In this document: positions 1 through 8,622 of the stretch, piece after piece
How positions within the stretch are numbered: the stretch's first letter is position 1
Layout: the number at the start of each line of letters is the position of its first letter
Assembly: GCA_020847545.1 (NCBI GenBank)
Contig: JADLBV010000111.1
Span: 1-64,000 of the forward strand
Origin: Phycisphaerales bacterium
GTDB taxonomy: Bacteria > Planctomycetota > Phycisphaerae > Tepidisphaerales > Tepidisphaeraceae
Length of the DNA stretch: 64,000 bases
Reading direction: 5' to 3'
The notes under the pieces: generated by a model
What the model saw: only the letters and a program-made list of their open reading frames with translations
What the model was told of the DNA's origin: nothing
Database searches by the model: none
Program-made: the position numbers and the translations under genes

Positions 1-59
1 CAGGGCAATCGCATTTATATTATTAGCGGTATTCATAAGGCCCGCAGAGCCTCTTTATC

Positions 60-164
60 CCCTCCCCCGGTACTCCGGGGGAGGGTTAGGGTGGGGGTTT
101 TTCCTCGAATTCGGCGATACGGCCCCCCTCCCCAACCCTCCCCCGGAAATACCGGGGGAGGGGG
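60..164. repeat. REP-like pair of GC-rich hairpins
   Basis: Two copies of a C-rich/G-rich unit lie head to head. Each contains a hairpin with arms CCCTCCCCCGG and CCGGGGGAGGG (about 60-85 and 136-164), and the flanking parts (TTAGGGTGGGGG, CCCCCCTCCCCAACC) are also inverse to each other. This is the layout of a REP doublet (BIME-like). It lies downstream of the minus-strand gene ending at 220 and could also act as its terminator. No ORF crosses it convincingly. Confidence 0.7.
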
Positions 165-219
165 AAATATAAATGCGTTTGCCCTGCCGACGCCATGCAA
201 TGCAACGTCCGAAAATCTG

Positions 220-1236
220 TTATGCAACCTGTCCGGCCCAGGCATTCATGACCGCATCGGCAATATCCAGTTTGGCGCCGGCACCCAGTTCAAATTGAGC
301 GATGACGCCCCCTTCGGGACGCCGCAGGGCGCTGGCGACGCGGGCGACCGCCAGTCGGGCCTCATCCGGCGTGCCATTGCACAGGATGTGCTGGCGGTCG
401 ATTTCGCCCCAGAAGGTGATTCGGCCGGCAAAACGCCTGCCGATTTGTTCGATATCCATCACAAAGAGCTGACTGTTGACCGCGTCGATGCCGATCTCGA
501 TCAGGTCTTCATAGATATCGAAAATATGGCCATCGCTGTGCATCAGAATCTTTTTCCCCGCCTGATGGGCGATCTTCGCATACTCGGCATACAGTGGCTT
601 GAACCACCGACGCCATTGTGCCGGGTCGATGAGCATGCCGCGCTGTGATCCCCAGTCATCGGCGATGAAGACCGCGTCCACTTCGGTTTTGGCCCATGCC
701 TGGGTCTGTCTTACGAAAAATTCATGAAGTTGCCGCAGAAGGTCGCGGAACTCGGCCGATTCATCCGCCAGATCGACGAATACATTTTCCGTGCCACGCA
801 GGAACTGAATGCGCTCAAATGGCCGGGCGGTCATGTCGGCGACGATGAATTGTTCCGAAGCCCGGCACCTTCTGTTGATCGCATCGGTGTCGATATTCAG
901 AATATTCCATGGCACGCGAAGGTTTTCCAGTTTGGACCAATCGTCAATTTGAGGGGATTTGACTTCACCGATCACACCGGCCTGTGCATTGTCGAACAGG
1001 CATCCCCACTCATCGACATAGGCGCCGATCGCAAATGGATCACCCTTGGTCATGCGGGAAAGTTCGCTGTTGGGGATGCCGGCGGGGGCCATGTCGACCG
1101 GCCAGCGGCGAAGGAAACGATCAACCGTGTCGTCGCCGCAGAGCAGCCGAACGATCGGAAGCATCCAGATGTCGCGCGGCACCCGGTCGGGACGGTCAAA
1201 TTCCAAGGCTCGAATGACCCGTTCTCGTGATGTCAT
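220..1236 (-). CDS. Uroporphyrinogen decarboxylase (URO-D) domain protein
   Basis: A 338-residue protein beginning TSRERVIRALEFDRPDRVPRD, the usual opening of the URO-D/MtaA-like methyltransferase branch rather than true heme HemE. Later segments (DAVFIADDWGSQRGMLIDP, KILMHSDGHIFDIYEDLIEIGIDA) fit the TIM barrel of this superfamily. Members in planctomycetes are often encoded beside sugar-use genes and are thought to move methyl groups or act on unknown substrates, so no precise reaction can be assigned. It lies 16 bases downstream of the desaturase gene on the same strand, so the two probably share a transcript. Family assignment is firm and function is open. Confidence 0.85.
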   Translation of the reverse strand: MTSRERVIRALEFDRPDRVPRDIWMLPIVRLLCGDDTVDRFLRRWPVDMAPAGIPNSELSRMTKGDPFAIGAYVDEWGCLFDNAQAGVIGEVKSPQIDDWSKLENLRVPWNILNIDTDAINRRCRASEQFIVADMTARPFERIQFLRGTENVFVDLADESAEFRDLLRQLHEFFVRQTQAWAKTEVDAVFIADDWGSQRGMLIDPAQWRRWFKPLYAEYAKIAHQAGKKILMHSDGHIFDIYEDLIEIGIDAVNSQLFVMDIEQIGRRFAGRITFWGEIDRQHILCNGTPDEARLAVARVASALRRPEGGVIAQFELGAGAKLDIADAVMNAWAGQVA

Positions 1237-1252
1237 GGGATAATATCCTTAC

Positions 1253-2293
1253 TCAATCGCCACTTGCCGGCAGAGGCGGCGCATACTGGTATGTTTCGTC
1301 CACTTTTTGCCGTTGAAGGATCCGACCGATCTCAAGCCATGTCTGAACAAGCCCGCGCGAACACCTCGGCATGTCTGATTTGATCAGCCGGTGCAATTTT
1401 CCAAGGTTGTAACAGGGAACCGCGGCGTACATGTGATGTTCGGTGTGATAATTCATGTGCCAGTACAGGAACTGGAGCAGGGGGTTGAGGTAAATCGTCC
1501 GACAGCACAGGCGGTAGTCCGGCACGCTGTCCTTGAGGCCGATGTGCTGGGTGTTGTTGCACAGAAACTGAATCGCGCCGCCGTAAAACGGCGCCAGCGA
1601 TGTCACAACCGGCAGCATCCAAAGGCCAAAATAAATCGACAGGCCGATGATCAGGCCATGGCCAAGAAGCAGGATCATCGCCCAGGATGACCACCGCCGC
1701 CGATTCGGCGAATTGCGATCCGGGAACAGATGCTTGTCCCACCGGCTCAGGCGAATGCCCAGCGCCGCGGCGAATGTGTTGCGAAGTGTAAAATAAAATC
1801 CCGACACATTGACGAATCCACCCTGGATAAAATTCCAGAGAGACAATTTCGTCGGCAGCACGACCTCCAGATCATCGGGTTGATGAAGTGTGTATTTGTG
1901 GTGTTCGGTGTGGCTGGCCCAGAACCAGACGGGGTTGTGCCATCCCAGGAAGCTGAAAATCGCAAGGAAGAACCGGTTGGGCCAGCGTGTCTTGAAGACC
2001 GAATCGTGCACCAGTTCGTGAACGCCGTTGATGAGAAACGCGTAGCAGGTGCCGTGGAGAAACAGCAGCATCGCGACAAACACCCAATTGAGGCGGCCGA
2101 CGGCTGCATATGCCGCGAATCCTGTCGCCGCCAGCGTGAGCAGATAGCCAAGTGATTGAGCCAGCCCTTTGATGTCGCTGCGCCGATTCAATTTCGACAG
2201 TTGTTCCCGCGGCACCGGGCAGCGATACCACGAAATGCGAGGTGGATGGTGGCGCTCGGCCGTTTGAGGGCCTGATTTTGCATCGGTACTCAT
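1253..2293 (-). CDS. Membrane fatty acid desaturase family protein
   Basis: A 346-residue integral membrane di-iron enzyme. The three histidine boxes of the type 1 desaturase/hydroxylase family are visible: HELVHD near residue 93, HTEHHKYT near 129 and HTEHHM near 286, with hydrophobic segments between them. It should introduce a double bond or hydroxyl into an acyl or related lipid substrate, which the sequence does not specify. It is the first gene of a two-gene minus-strand unit with the URO-D protein. It is divergent from the AraC regulator, which is a natural candidate for its control. No strong Shine-Dalgarno site is visible before the ATG. Confidence 0.85.
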   Translation of the reverse strand: MSTDAKSGPQTAERHHPPRISWYRCPVPREQLSKLNRRSDIKGLAQSLGYLLTLAATGFAAYAAVGRLNWVFVAMLLFLHGTCYAFLINGVHELVHDSVFKTRWPNRFFLAIFSFLGWHNPVWFWASHTEHHKYTLHQPDDLEVVLPTKLSLWNFIQGGFVNVSGFYFTLRNTFAAALGIRLSRWDKHLFPDRNSPNRRRWSSWAMILLLGHGLIIGLSIYFGLWMLPVVTSLAPFYGGAIQFLCNNTQHIGLKDSVPDYRLCCRTIYLNPLLQFLYWHMNYHTEHHMYAAVPCYNLGKLHRLIKSDMPRCSRGLVQTWLEIGRILQRQKVDETYQYAPPLPASGD

Positions 2294-2331
2294 ATGGTGC
2301 GGGATCGTATGCGAGACACCATTCCCTTGGC

Positions 2332-2361
2332 TTGGCGATTCCTTCGTAATTTGTATATAAT
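2332..2361 (+). promoter_or_regulatory. Candidate sigma-70 promoter of the AraC gene
   Basis: TTGGCG at 2332-2337 and a perfect TATAAT at 2356-2361 are separated by 18 bases. The ATG at 2374 is 12 bases past the -10 box, so the transcript would have a leader of only about 5 bases, and there is no Shine-Dalgarno site. Confidence 0.5.
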
Positions 2362-2373
2362 CTTCCGATCAGC

Positions 2374-3282
2374 ATGAGATATTATCGCCCTGACAACCTG
2401 CTGGCCGGGTTTCATGCGAGCATGCCGGACCCGGCCGTGTCCGAGCTGGAACATGCCGGCGAACAATGGGCGCCCACCACGCTCTTTATCGACGCACACG
2501 AACACACCGTCTGGGAGTTTTACCTTCAACTCGATGGCACAACCGAATGGATCAGCGGCCGTTCGCGGCGGGGAGGGCCGCCGGACAGTTATGTCCTACA
2601 TCCGGGGGCATTTTTTGCCGCTCCCCCTCATGTGGTTCACTCGATGAAGCATCTTCCGCGAGCCAGGCATCACTTTTATTTCGCGGGGATCGATCTCGAA
2701 TCCGTCTTTAAGCGACATGTACAGCTACGGGACATCTGGCAAAACGCGTTGGCATCGGCGGCGGGGCGATGTCTTCATATGCCCGGCGGGCATTCGTTGC
2801 AGCAACCATTCCGCCAGCTCATCCGTGAAGTTTCCATGATGCTGCCGCTTCGCTCACAGGGTTTGCGGACGTCGTTGGATTACGTTGTGATCGAGGCATC
2901 TCGTCTGCTGCAACATCGACACGGGGGCAATTCCAATTCACCATTTCTCGCCATTCATCCGGCCGTCGAAAAGGTGCGCGATCTGCTCGATCATCATTAT
3001 GCCCAGCCGTGGCGATTGGCGGACCTGGGTCACCTTGCCAACATCTCGCCAAATCATCTGGTGCAGGTTTTCACAAAGGAAATCGGCATCTCGCCGCATC
3101 AGTACCTCCTTCGCCAGCGGATCGAGCGGGCCAAGGAGCTGCTTCGTGACAGCGATCTGTCGATCACTCAGATTGCCATGGACCTGGGATTCTCATCCAG
3201 TCAGCATTTCGCCAGGAGCTTCCGACAGGCCGTTCGGATGCCCGCGGCCCGTTTCAGGAAAACCCGTGCGAGAAGGGTCTAG
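2374..3282 (+). CDS. AraC family transcriptional regulator
   Basis: A 302-residue protein. The N-terminal half looks like an AraC cupin effector domain (HTVWEFYLQLDGTTEW and a following HVVHSMKH segment). The C-terminal 100 residues hold the double helix-turn-helix: RLADLGHLANISPNHLVQVF, then a second helix set in DLSITQIAMDLGFSSSQHF, ending with the usual FRQAVRMPAARFRK. It probably senses a sugar and controls adjacent genes, either the divergent desaturase/URO-D pair or the glycosidases. The start at 2374 follows directly on a TATAAT box and lacks a Shine-Dalgarno site, which suggests a leaderless message. Confidence 0.9.
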   Translation: MRYYRPDNLLAGFHASMPDPAVSELEHAGEQWAPTTLFIDAHEHTVWEFYLQLDGTTEWISGRSRRGGPPDSYVLHPGAFFAAPPHVVHSMKHLPRARHHFYFAGIDLESVFKRHVQLRDIWQNALASAAGRCLHMPGGHSLQQPFRQLIREVSMMLPLRSQGLRTSLDYVVIEASRLLQHRHGGNSNSPFLAIHPAVEKVRDLLDHHYAQPWRLADLGHLANISPNHLVQVFTKEIGISPHQYLLRQRIERAKELLRDSDLSITQIAMDLGFSSSQHFARSFRQAVRMPAARFRKTRARRV

Positions 3283-3288
3283 CGACTC

Positions 3289-4374
3289 CTATGCCGCGCG
3301 TCGGCGGCCTCGTCCGCCGACGGTCATCATGTACGCGCTGACGAACATGATCATCGTCATCCCCAAAGCCGGTTCCGGCACGGTGTGTGCGGCGATAAAG
3401 CTCTGCAGGGCATAGTATGCCGGCTTTGGGCTTAGATCATCATTCACGATGGAATAGCTGAAATCAGGGGCGCCATGGGCCATTTCAAAAAAGAAGATTT
3501 TATCAAGCCAATTACGGTTGGGGTTCTCCGTCATCCACTGGTTTAACATCGTGGTGTAATTGTCGGCCTGACCCTGCAGCCCGTAGTCGCCGCTCATCCA
3601 GCCAACCTCGGTCAGCCAGACGGGTTTGTTCCACCCATGGTCATCCAGCACATCCTTCAGGCCGTTGCCAAATAACCATCCTTCCAGGTTCCGATTGATC
3701 GTTGAGTTGCTTCCATAGGAATGATGCGAAAGGATATCCATCTTGTCGCTGGCCTGTGTCAGGATGTCATTGAGCCAGTTTTCCCAGTTCCGATCACCGC
3801 TGACCAGATGCGCCAGTTCCGGGCCAACCACCTTCGCATTGGGGTTGGCGGCATGGATGGCATCCGAACCGGGCTTGAGAATCACATCAATATATTGCTG
3901 CCTCGTCCCCGACCAGAAATCGGTCAGGTTCGGTTCGTTCCAGATGCCCCAGTTGGTGATGGTCGGATAACGCTGGACAACCTTGGTAAGGAAGTTGGTC
4001 CAATCCGCAGTTTGAGGCACGCCGCTCCACATCGGACCGCCGCTCGACCAGGTCGGTGCATACGCCACGGATGGATAGACGTTGATCCCACGTTGGTTGG
4101 CCTTCTGAACAATCCGATCCGTGGGCGTCCATGAATAGGTATTGGGGCCAGGCTGCATATTGAGCCAGTTGAAATCAACCCGGACCCATTTCATGCCCGA
4201 TGCCACCACCCGGTCCAGAATCGTATCGATGTCCTGGGCCGTTGGTTCATGAATATCGATCCCGATTCGATTGCCAACCGTCTGTGCGCCGGCCGGCGAA
4301 CCGGCTGACAAAAGCCACAATCCGATCATGCAGAAAGTCACAATTCGAGCGGTCATTGCCGTGGTGCGATTCAT
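3289..4374 (-). CDS. Secreted clan GH-A glycoside hydrolase with PEP-CTERM tail
   Basis: A 361-residue protein with a signal peptide (about residues 1-30), a TIM-barrel glycosidase body and a PEP-CTERM tail (VPEP, a hydrophobic stretch, then GRGRRR at the end). Two catalytic glutamates of clan GH-A are visible: the acid/base in GIWNEPN and the nucleophile in WLTEVGW. It resembles GH39/GH5-type enzymes, but the exact family cannot be set by eye. The tail should send it to an exosortase (not encoded in this window) for surface anchoring or release. The ATG has a good AGGAGG site 4 bases upstream. It shares direction with the two following glycosidases. Confidence 0.85.
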   Translation of the reverse strand: MNRTTAMTARIVTFCMIGLWLLSAGSPAGAQTVGNRIGIDIHEPTAQDIDTILDRVVASGMKWVRVDFNWLNMQPGPNTYSWTPTDRIVQKANQRGINVYPSVAYAPTWSSGGPMWSGVPQTADWTNFLTKVVQRYPTITNWGIWNEPNLTDFWSGTRQQYIDVILKPGSDAIHAANPNAKVVGPELAHLVSGDRNWENWLNDILTQASDKMDILSHHSYGSNSTINRNLEGWLFGNGLKDVLDDHGWNKPVWLTEVGWMSGDYGLQGQADNYTTMLNQWMTENPNRNWLDKIFFFEMAHGAPDFSYSIVNDDLSPKPAYYALQSFIAAHTVPEPALGMTMIMFVSAYMMTVGGRGRRRAA

Positions 4375-4410
4375 GGTTCCTCCTGATGTGTGTTGCTGGT
4401 GTCGGGTTGA

Positions 4411-5616
4411 TTATTTTCCGTCCGCTTTGGGTTTTTCCACGTAGATGGGCGTCCCAGTCAGGTTGATGCTGCCCCAACCATCCACTTCCAGCGTGTGGGC
4501 CAGCTTGGCGGCCGTCCATGCGGCCAGAATCTGCTCGCCATCAGGACCGGTAAAGACCAGGAGCCAATCCTCGTTGGAAGCGGTAATCAAACGCTCGCTG
4601 TAGGTCTTCCCTTTGATCGCCTGGGTCATTTTCTGCATGGCCAGGTATGCGGGCTTGGCATCCTTGATCGTCGGCTCCAAAGGGGTGTTCATCACACCGT
4701 AGTTGGTTTCAGGATTGGTGCGCTCGGAATTGCCGTTTCTGAACTCATACTCGATCGAACCGCAGATGTTCTGGCTGAGGTTGATCAGTTGGTATCGCAC
4801 CAGATAGTCGGCCTGGGTTTTCAGGGAGACGCCATTGGTCGCCGGCACGGTGTACCAACCGTTCTCGGAAGACATCAGGGGAACGACCTTGCCGCCGTAC
4901 CGCTGCATCCAATAACGCACGTTGGCGTAGATCTGGACCATCTTTTCGGGTGGCCCCTGCCAGGTGTACGGATGCACGCTGACGGCATCGACAATGTCCA
5001 ACAATCCCAGCTTGAACCATTCCTTGAGATAGTCGGCCGCAAACTCCGGCGTGGGGCCGACGGCCGGACCGATGATTTTCACGGTGGGATCGACCTCACG
5101 CATCGCCTTGGCGGCGCGCCGGGCCAGATCCACATACAGGGTTGCCGGATATTTGTCCGTAATCGGGCCGCCGAACGATTCGTTCAGCAGCTCATACATG
5201 CTGTTGCTCCCCTTGTAATGGGCGACGGTTTCCGCGGCGAATTTGACGAACCCATCCTGCCACTCCGGCGAGAACGGCGCGCCATGCACATTTGGCCCCA
5301 CATCACAGATGAGGAACAGAAGGCGGTTGCCCAGCTTCTTGTGCCAATTTTCATAAATCACATCGATAGGCCATTTGCCGCCGTAGGCGAAGTTGTATTC
5401 ACCCTTGACGGTCTCCACGCGGGGCCAGTTCAGGTCCACCCGGACCAGTTTCCAGCCCCCTTCGTCGATCAATTTCAACTCGGCCATGGTTGGATCGGTC
5501 GTGTGAAGATTGATGCCGATTATTTCCGATGTTCCCGGCTTGGGCAGGTCGGCCGCATGGACGCACGACAATCCCGATCCGAGCAACAAGGCGATGCCCA
5601 TCAACGCTTTTCGCAT
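4411..5616 (-). CDS. Secreted clan GH-A glycoside hydrolase lacking PEP-CTERM
   Basis: A 401-residue protein with a signal peptide ending near VHAAD. The start at 5616 is preferred over a longer upstream one because a GAGG site lies just before it. The body is a TIM barrel with the acid/base Glu in ELLNESFG (Ser replaces the usual Pro of NEP) and the probable nucleophile in SSENGW. It is a clear paralogue of the next gene upstream (5660-6937): both share IIGxNxHTxDPTxAEL, the same inner motifs and the TxTPxY end. Here the protein stops where its paralogue begins the PEP-CTERM tail, so this copy should be released or periplasmic. Substrate unknown. Confidence 0.85.
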   Translation of the reverse strand: MRKALMGIALLLGSGLSCVHAADLPKPGTSEIIGINLHTTDPTMAELKLIDEGGWKLVRVDLNWPRVETVKGEYNFAYGGKWPIDVIYENWHKKLGNRLLFLICDVGPNVHGAPFSPEWQDGFVKFAAETVAHYKGSNSMYELLNESFGGPITDKYPATLYVDLARRAAKAMREVDPTVKIIGPAVGPTPEFAADYLKEWFKLGLLDIVDAVSVHPYTWQGPPEKMVQIYANVRYWMQRYGGKVVPLMSSENGWYTVPATNGVSLKTQADYLVRYQLINLSQNICGSIEYEFRNGNSERTNPETNYGVMNTPLEPTIKDAKPAYLAMQKMTQAIKGKTYSERLITASNEDWLLVFTGPDGEQILAAWTAAKLAHTLEVDGWGSINLTGTPIYVEKPKADGK

Positions 5617-5659
5617 GGCGATTCCTCTTTCCTGTAAGGAGTGATTCTCTGACGGTTCC

Positions 5660-6937
5660 TTAGATATTGCTTGTGTGCCGGCCGCGCCGACCAAGCCCCA
5701 TTAGCCCGGCCCCAAGCGACAACAATAAAATCCCGCCCGGTTCGGGCACGGTGATATACTGTGGGGTGGAGGTTAAATTCAGATCGCCCCAGCCCGGCAG
5801 GTTGATCTGTTGATCAGCCCCGGCCGTCCAATAGGCCAGGGTTTGCACACCGCCGGGCGCCGTGAACAGCAGCAGCCAGTTGTTGCTGTTGCCGTCGTCT
5901 AGCTTTGTACTGAATGTCTTGCCGTTTAAGTTCTGCGCCAACTCCTGCATGGCAAAATACGCCGGCTTGGCGTCCGCCAAGGTCGGCTCAGAGGCTGTTG
6001 CCATCACGCCGTAATTCGACTCAGGATCGTTCGGGTCCACCTGATAGTCCCGGAACTGATACTCCACCGAGCCATAAATATTCTGGCTCATGTTGATCAG
6101 GTTGTAGCGTGTTAGGTAGTCGGCCTGAGTTTGTGGGGAGACGCCGTTGGTCGCCGGTGTCGTATACCAGCCCGCTTCGGAGGAGACGATCGGGATGACC
6201 TTTCCGCCGTACTGCTGCATCCAGCTTCGGACATCGGCATACATCGAGACAATCTGTTCGGGTGCCTGGTTGTATGTATAGGGATGCAGGCTGATCGCAT
6301 CAACATCGTTGAGCAGGCCGTTCCAAAACCATTGCCTCAGATAATTGGGAGCAAATAATGGGCTGACGGCCGGTCCGATGATCTTGACATCAGGATCGAT
6401 TGCCCGCATCGCCTGCGAGACCCGATGAGCCAGGTTGGTATATAGACCCGGCGGGTATGAGGGATCAACCGGATCATTGAACGGCTCATTGAGAATTTCG
6501 TAAATGTTATTGCTCCCCTTCCACTTGGCCGCTACCGCCGCGGCAAAATTGACAAACCCATCCTGCCAGGTTTGTGACCATTTCGCGCCGTAGATTGGGT
6601 TGGTCGCCACCACGTCGTTGAGAATAAACAGATTCTGTTTTCCCAGTTGTGTTGACCAATTGTCATAGAGTACGTTCACAGGCCATTGGCCGCCGTAGTC
6701 AAAGTTGTATTGGCCCTGCACCGTCTCGACCCGATTCCAATTAATGTCCATCCGGACCATCGACCAGCCGCCATTCTTGATCAAATTCAGCTCAGCCAGC
6801 GTGGGGTCGGCGGTGTGAACATTCATTCCGAGGATTTTTGTTGTGCCCGGCTGAGGAAGGTCGGCCGCATGGATGAAAGTCGACACGCATCCCAAAGCCA
6901 ATGCCGCCGCCAAGGCTCCAATGCGCTGAAACTGCAT
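5660..6937 (-). CDS. Secreted clan GH-A glycoside hydrolase with PEP-CTERM tail
   Basis: A 425-residue paralogue of the adjacent 4411-5616 product. A signal peptide ends near IHAAD. Catalytic glutamates are in EILNEPF and VSSEAGW. The C-terminus is a PEP-CTERM tail (VPEPGG, a hydrophobic run, then GRRGRH). A good AGGAG site lies 4 bases before the ATG. It is the first gene of a three-glycosidase minus-strand run with gaps of 43 and 36 bases, which suggests an operon. The 430-base AT-rich stretch upstream separates it from the divergent GntR-type regulator at 7405, which may control it. Confidence 0.87.
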   Translation of the reverse strand: MQFQRIGALAAALALGCVSTFIHAADLPQPGTTKILGMNVHTADPTLAELNLIKNGGWSMVRMDINWNRVETVQGQYNFDYGGQWPVNVLYDNWSTQLGKQNLFILNDVVATNPIYGAKWSQTWQDGFVNFAAAVAAKWKGSNNIYEILNEPFNDPVDPSYPPGLYTNLAHRVSQAMRAIDPDVKIIGPAVSPLFAPNYLRQWFWNGLLNDVDAISLHPYTYNQAPEQIVSMYADVRSWMQQYGGKVIPIVSSEAGWYTTPATNGVSPQTQADYLTRYNLINMSQNIYGSVEYQFRDYQVDPNDPESNYGVMATASEPTLADAKPAYFAMQELAQNLNGKTFSTKLDDGNSNNWLLLFTAPGGVQTLAYWTAGADQQINLPGWGDLNLTSTPQYITVPEPGGILLLSLGAGLMGLGRRGRHTSNI

Positions 6938-7368
6938 GAACTCCTCACTTTTGAGCTTGACTCATCAAAGTTGTCCGATCACCCATTGTTTAATCTATCA
7001 GGGATTGGATGGTAGTCAAATAAAAAATTTCTCCATCACTCGAAAAGATCATATAAAATTCACATAACACATTGTTATTACTTTAGTTGTGTATTATCGC
7101 ATTGATGGCGATTGAATAGTAACTTATCTGTTTTGGATCATGGGGAAGTTGTCAAAGTTGTAATTATCTACGCCGAACACCAGGCGGGACGAAAGGTGCT
7201 CAAAGTACCAAACACGTATCCTATGCGACATTTTTCTGACGCAAATCAATATCTGACAATAGAATCGCAAATCATTATATAATAAATATTTATACATCAA
7301 TTCCGGATAGAATACTCACCTTTGATGGCGTTCAAGAAACACATCGAACTAAAAAATTTATTTTTTGC
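6938..7368. other. AT-rich divergent intergenic region
   Basis: About 430 bases with no coding signal, clearly richer in A+T than its neighbours, between the divergent glycosidase run and the GntR regulator. It should contain the minus-strand glycosidase promoter. Two copies of the word TTGATGGCG occur (near 7101 and 7322). I see no RNA fold or mobile element. Confidence 0.5.
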
Positions 7369-7396
7369 TTGACACACCCAAGAGTTGGTGTAAATT
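7369..7396 (+). promoter_or_regulatory. Promoter with palindromic operator in its spacer
   Basis: TTGACA at 7369-7374 and TAAATT at 7391-7396 are 16 bases apart. The spacer carries an imperfect palindrome, ACACCCAAGAGTTGGTGT at 7374-7391 (7 of 9 positions pair), the expected place for a repressor to block RNA polymerase. The downstream ATG at 7405 lies 8 bases past the -10 box. The arrangement points to autoregulation by the GntR/LacI-type product. Confidence 0.6.
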
Positions 7397-7404
7397 TATG
7401 TGGG

Positions 7405-8556
7405 ATGATTGGACAACTTGAAAAACCTTCCGAGAATGAGATCGCCGTCGAGACGGTGGGGAAAGTCGCCTCCGCGCGAGGGCATCTGCTCGAGGCAATT
7501 CAACGCGGCGAATATCCGCTGGGGAAGCGAATTCCGACAGAAAAAATATTGGCCGACCGGATGGGGATTTCCCGCAATACGGTGCGCGAGGCATTGGCAT
7601 CGCTGGTTCAAGATGGCCTGTTGAATCGTCGCCAAGGCAGCGGCACCTATGTTCTGAAAACGCAATTGCAGCAGCAGCAAAAGAAGCTGGCGGATGTGAA
7701 GTCCGTTCGCATCGGATTGGTCCTCCCCCCAAGCTCGGCCCCCATGAATTCGTATCTTCAGCGCTTGATTCATGGGATGACGCACGTCAAGGAGGGTGAG
7801 CCGGCGATCAAGGTTCGATTTTTGACCTCCGACAGCGCCTATCGCGGGCCTGCCGGCGTGCATTATCTGGATGCGATCGAGCATCGCAGCATCGATGTCT
7901 TGTTGATCACCGTTTTTGAGATCAACCAGGATGAGCTGGATCAGGCGATCAAAAGCAAAATCCCGATCATCTTTTGCGGCCTCTCTACTCCACGGCCGGG
8001 GATTGCGTTTGTTCGGTCGAATCTGGCCGCGGGCGTTGCCCGGATGACGAATCATTTACTCGACACCGGCCGCAAGCGGATCGGCCTGCTGATGAACGAC
8101 CGCGTCGGCGCCCTTCGGGCCTCTTATCTGTCGGGTGTGGTTGATGCGATGGCGCGTCGTGGGCACGATCCGGACCTTTCCCGCATCGCCTATTGGAACA
8201 AGCACCGCGACCGCCTGGAAGTCGCCCTCAAGTCGCTGCTCGATCAGGATGCCGATGCGATCATGTGTTATGACGACGATGCGGCCATCGAGGTGCTGAG
8301 TCTGCTGAAAAAATGGAATATCGAAGTGCCCAACAGCGTGGCGGTCGTCGGCGCCAATGATACGGCCGCCAGCGACGGTTCGGAATTTGTGCCTCTGACC
8401 ACGCTTCGTGTCCACATTGAGGAGATGGGCGCCGCGGTGCGCGATCTGGCGATTGGCGCCATGATCCGGGGTGTGGTTCCGCCCAGAACCCTGGACATTG
8501 AGCCGCAGTTGATCGTGCGCGACAGCGCGCCGGCGCTTGGCCAAGTGGATGCTTAA
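7405..8556 (+). CDS. GntR family regulator with LacI-type effector domain
   Basis: About 383 residues from the ATG at 7405. The N-terminal winged helix (KRIPTEKILADRMGISRNTVREALASL, then DGLLNRRQGSGTYV) is GntR type. After a Q-rich linker (QQQQKK) comes a periplasmic-binding-like sugar domain (VRIGLVLPPS, IPIIFCGLS, KRIGLLMND, DADAIMCYDDDAAIEVL, VAVVGANDTAAS). This is the AraR-like chimera that binds DNA until a sugar ligand arrives. A TTG at 7369 would extend the frame, but it is the -35 box of the promoter, so it is rejected. It heads the first regulator/PEP-CTERM/pseudopilin cassette. Confidence 0.9.
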   Translation: MIGQLEKPSENEIAVETVGKVASARGHLLEAIQRGEYPLGKRIPTEKILADRMGISRNTVREALASLVQDGLLNRRQGSGTYVLKTQLQQQQKKLADVKSVRIGLVLPPSSAPMNSYLQRLIHGMTHVKEGEPAIKVRFLTSDSAYRGPAGVHYLDAIEHRSIDVLLITVFEINQDELDQAIKSKIPIIFCGLSTPRPGIAFVRSNLAAGVARMTNHLLDTGRKRIGLLMNDRVGALRASYLSGVVDAMARRGHDPDLSRIAYWNKHRDRLEVALKSLLDQDADAIMCYDDDAAIEVLSLLKKWNIEVPNSVAVVGANDTAASDGSEFVPLTTLRVHIEEMGAAVRDLAIGAMIRGVVPPRTLDIEPQLIVRDSAPALGQVDA

Positions 8557-8585
8557 CAAACGTGTAACAGGGGGTCATCATGTCG

Positions 8586-8603
8586 CCGCGAGAAATCTCG
8601 CGG
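8586..8603. promoter_or_regulatory. Perfect 8-base inverted repeat before the PEP-CTERM gene
   Basis: CCGCGAGA-AA-TCTCGCGG, 11 bases upstream of the GGAGG site at 8614. It may be an operator, or an RNA hairpin that shields or frees the ribosome site between the regulator and the PEP-CTERM gene. A rho-independent terminator is unlikely because no T run follows. Confidence 0.5.
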
Positions 8604-8622
8604 AAAGTTTGTGGAGGTTCTT

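Noticed and set aside
4495-5637. A 380-codon plus-strand frame
   Set aside because: It is antisense to a well-supported glycosidase with signal peptide and catalytic motifs.
7369-7404. A TTG start for the GntR regulator at 7369
   Set aside because: The codon is part of a TTGACA -35 box followed by a palindrome and a -10 box, so the ATG at 7405 is preferred.
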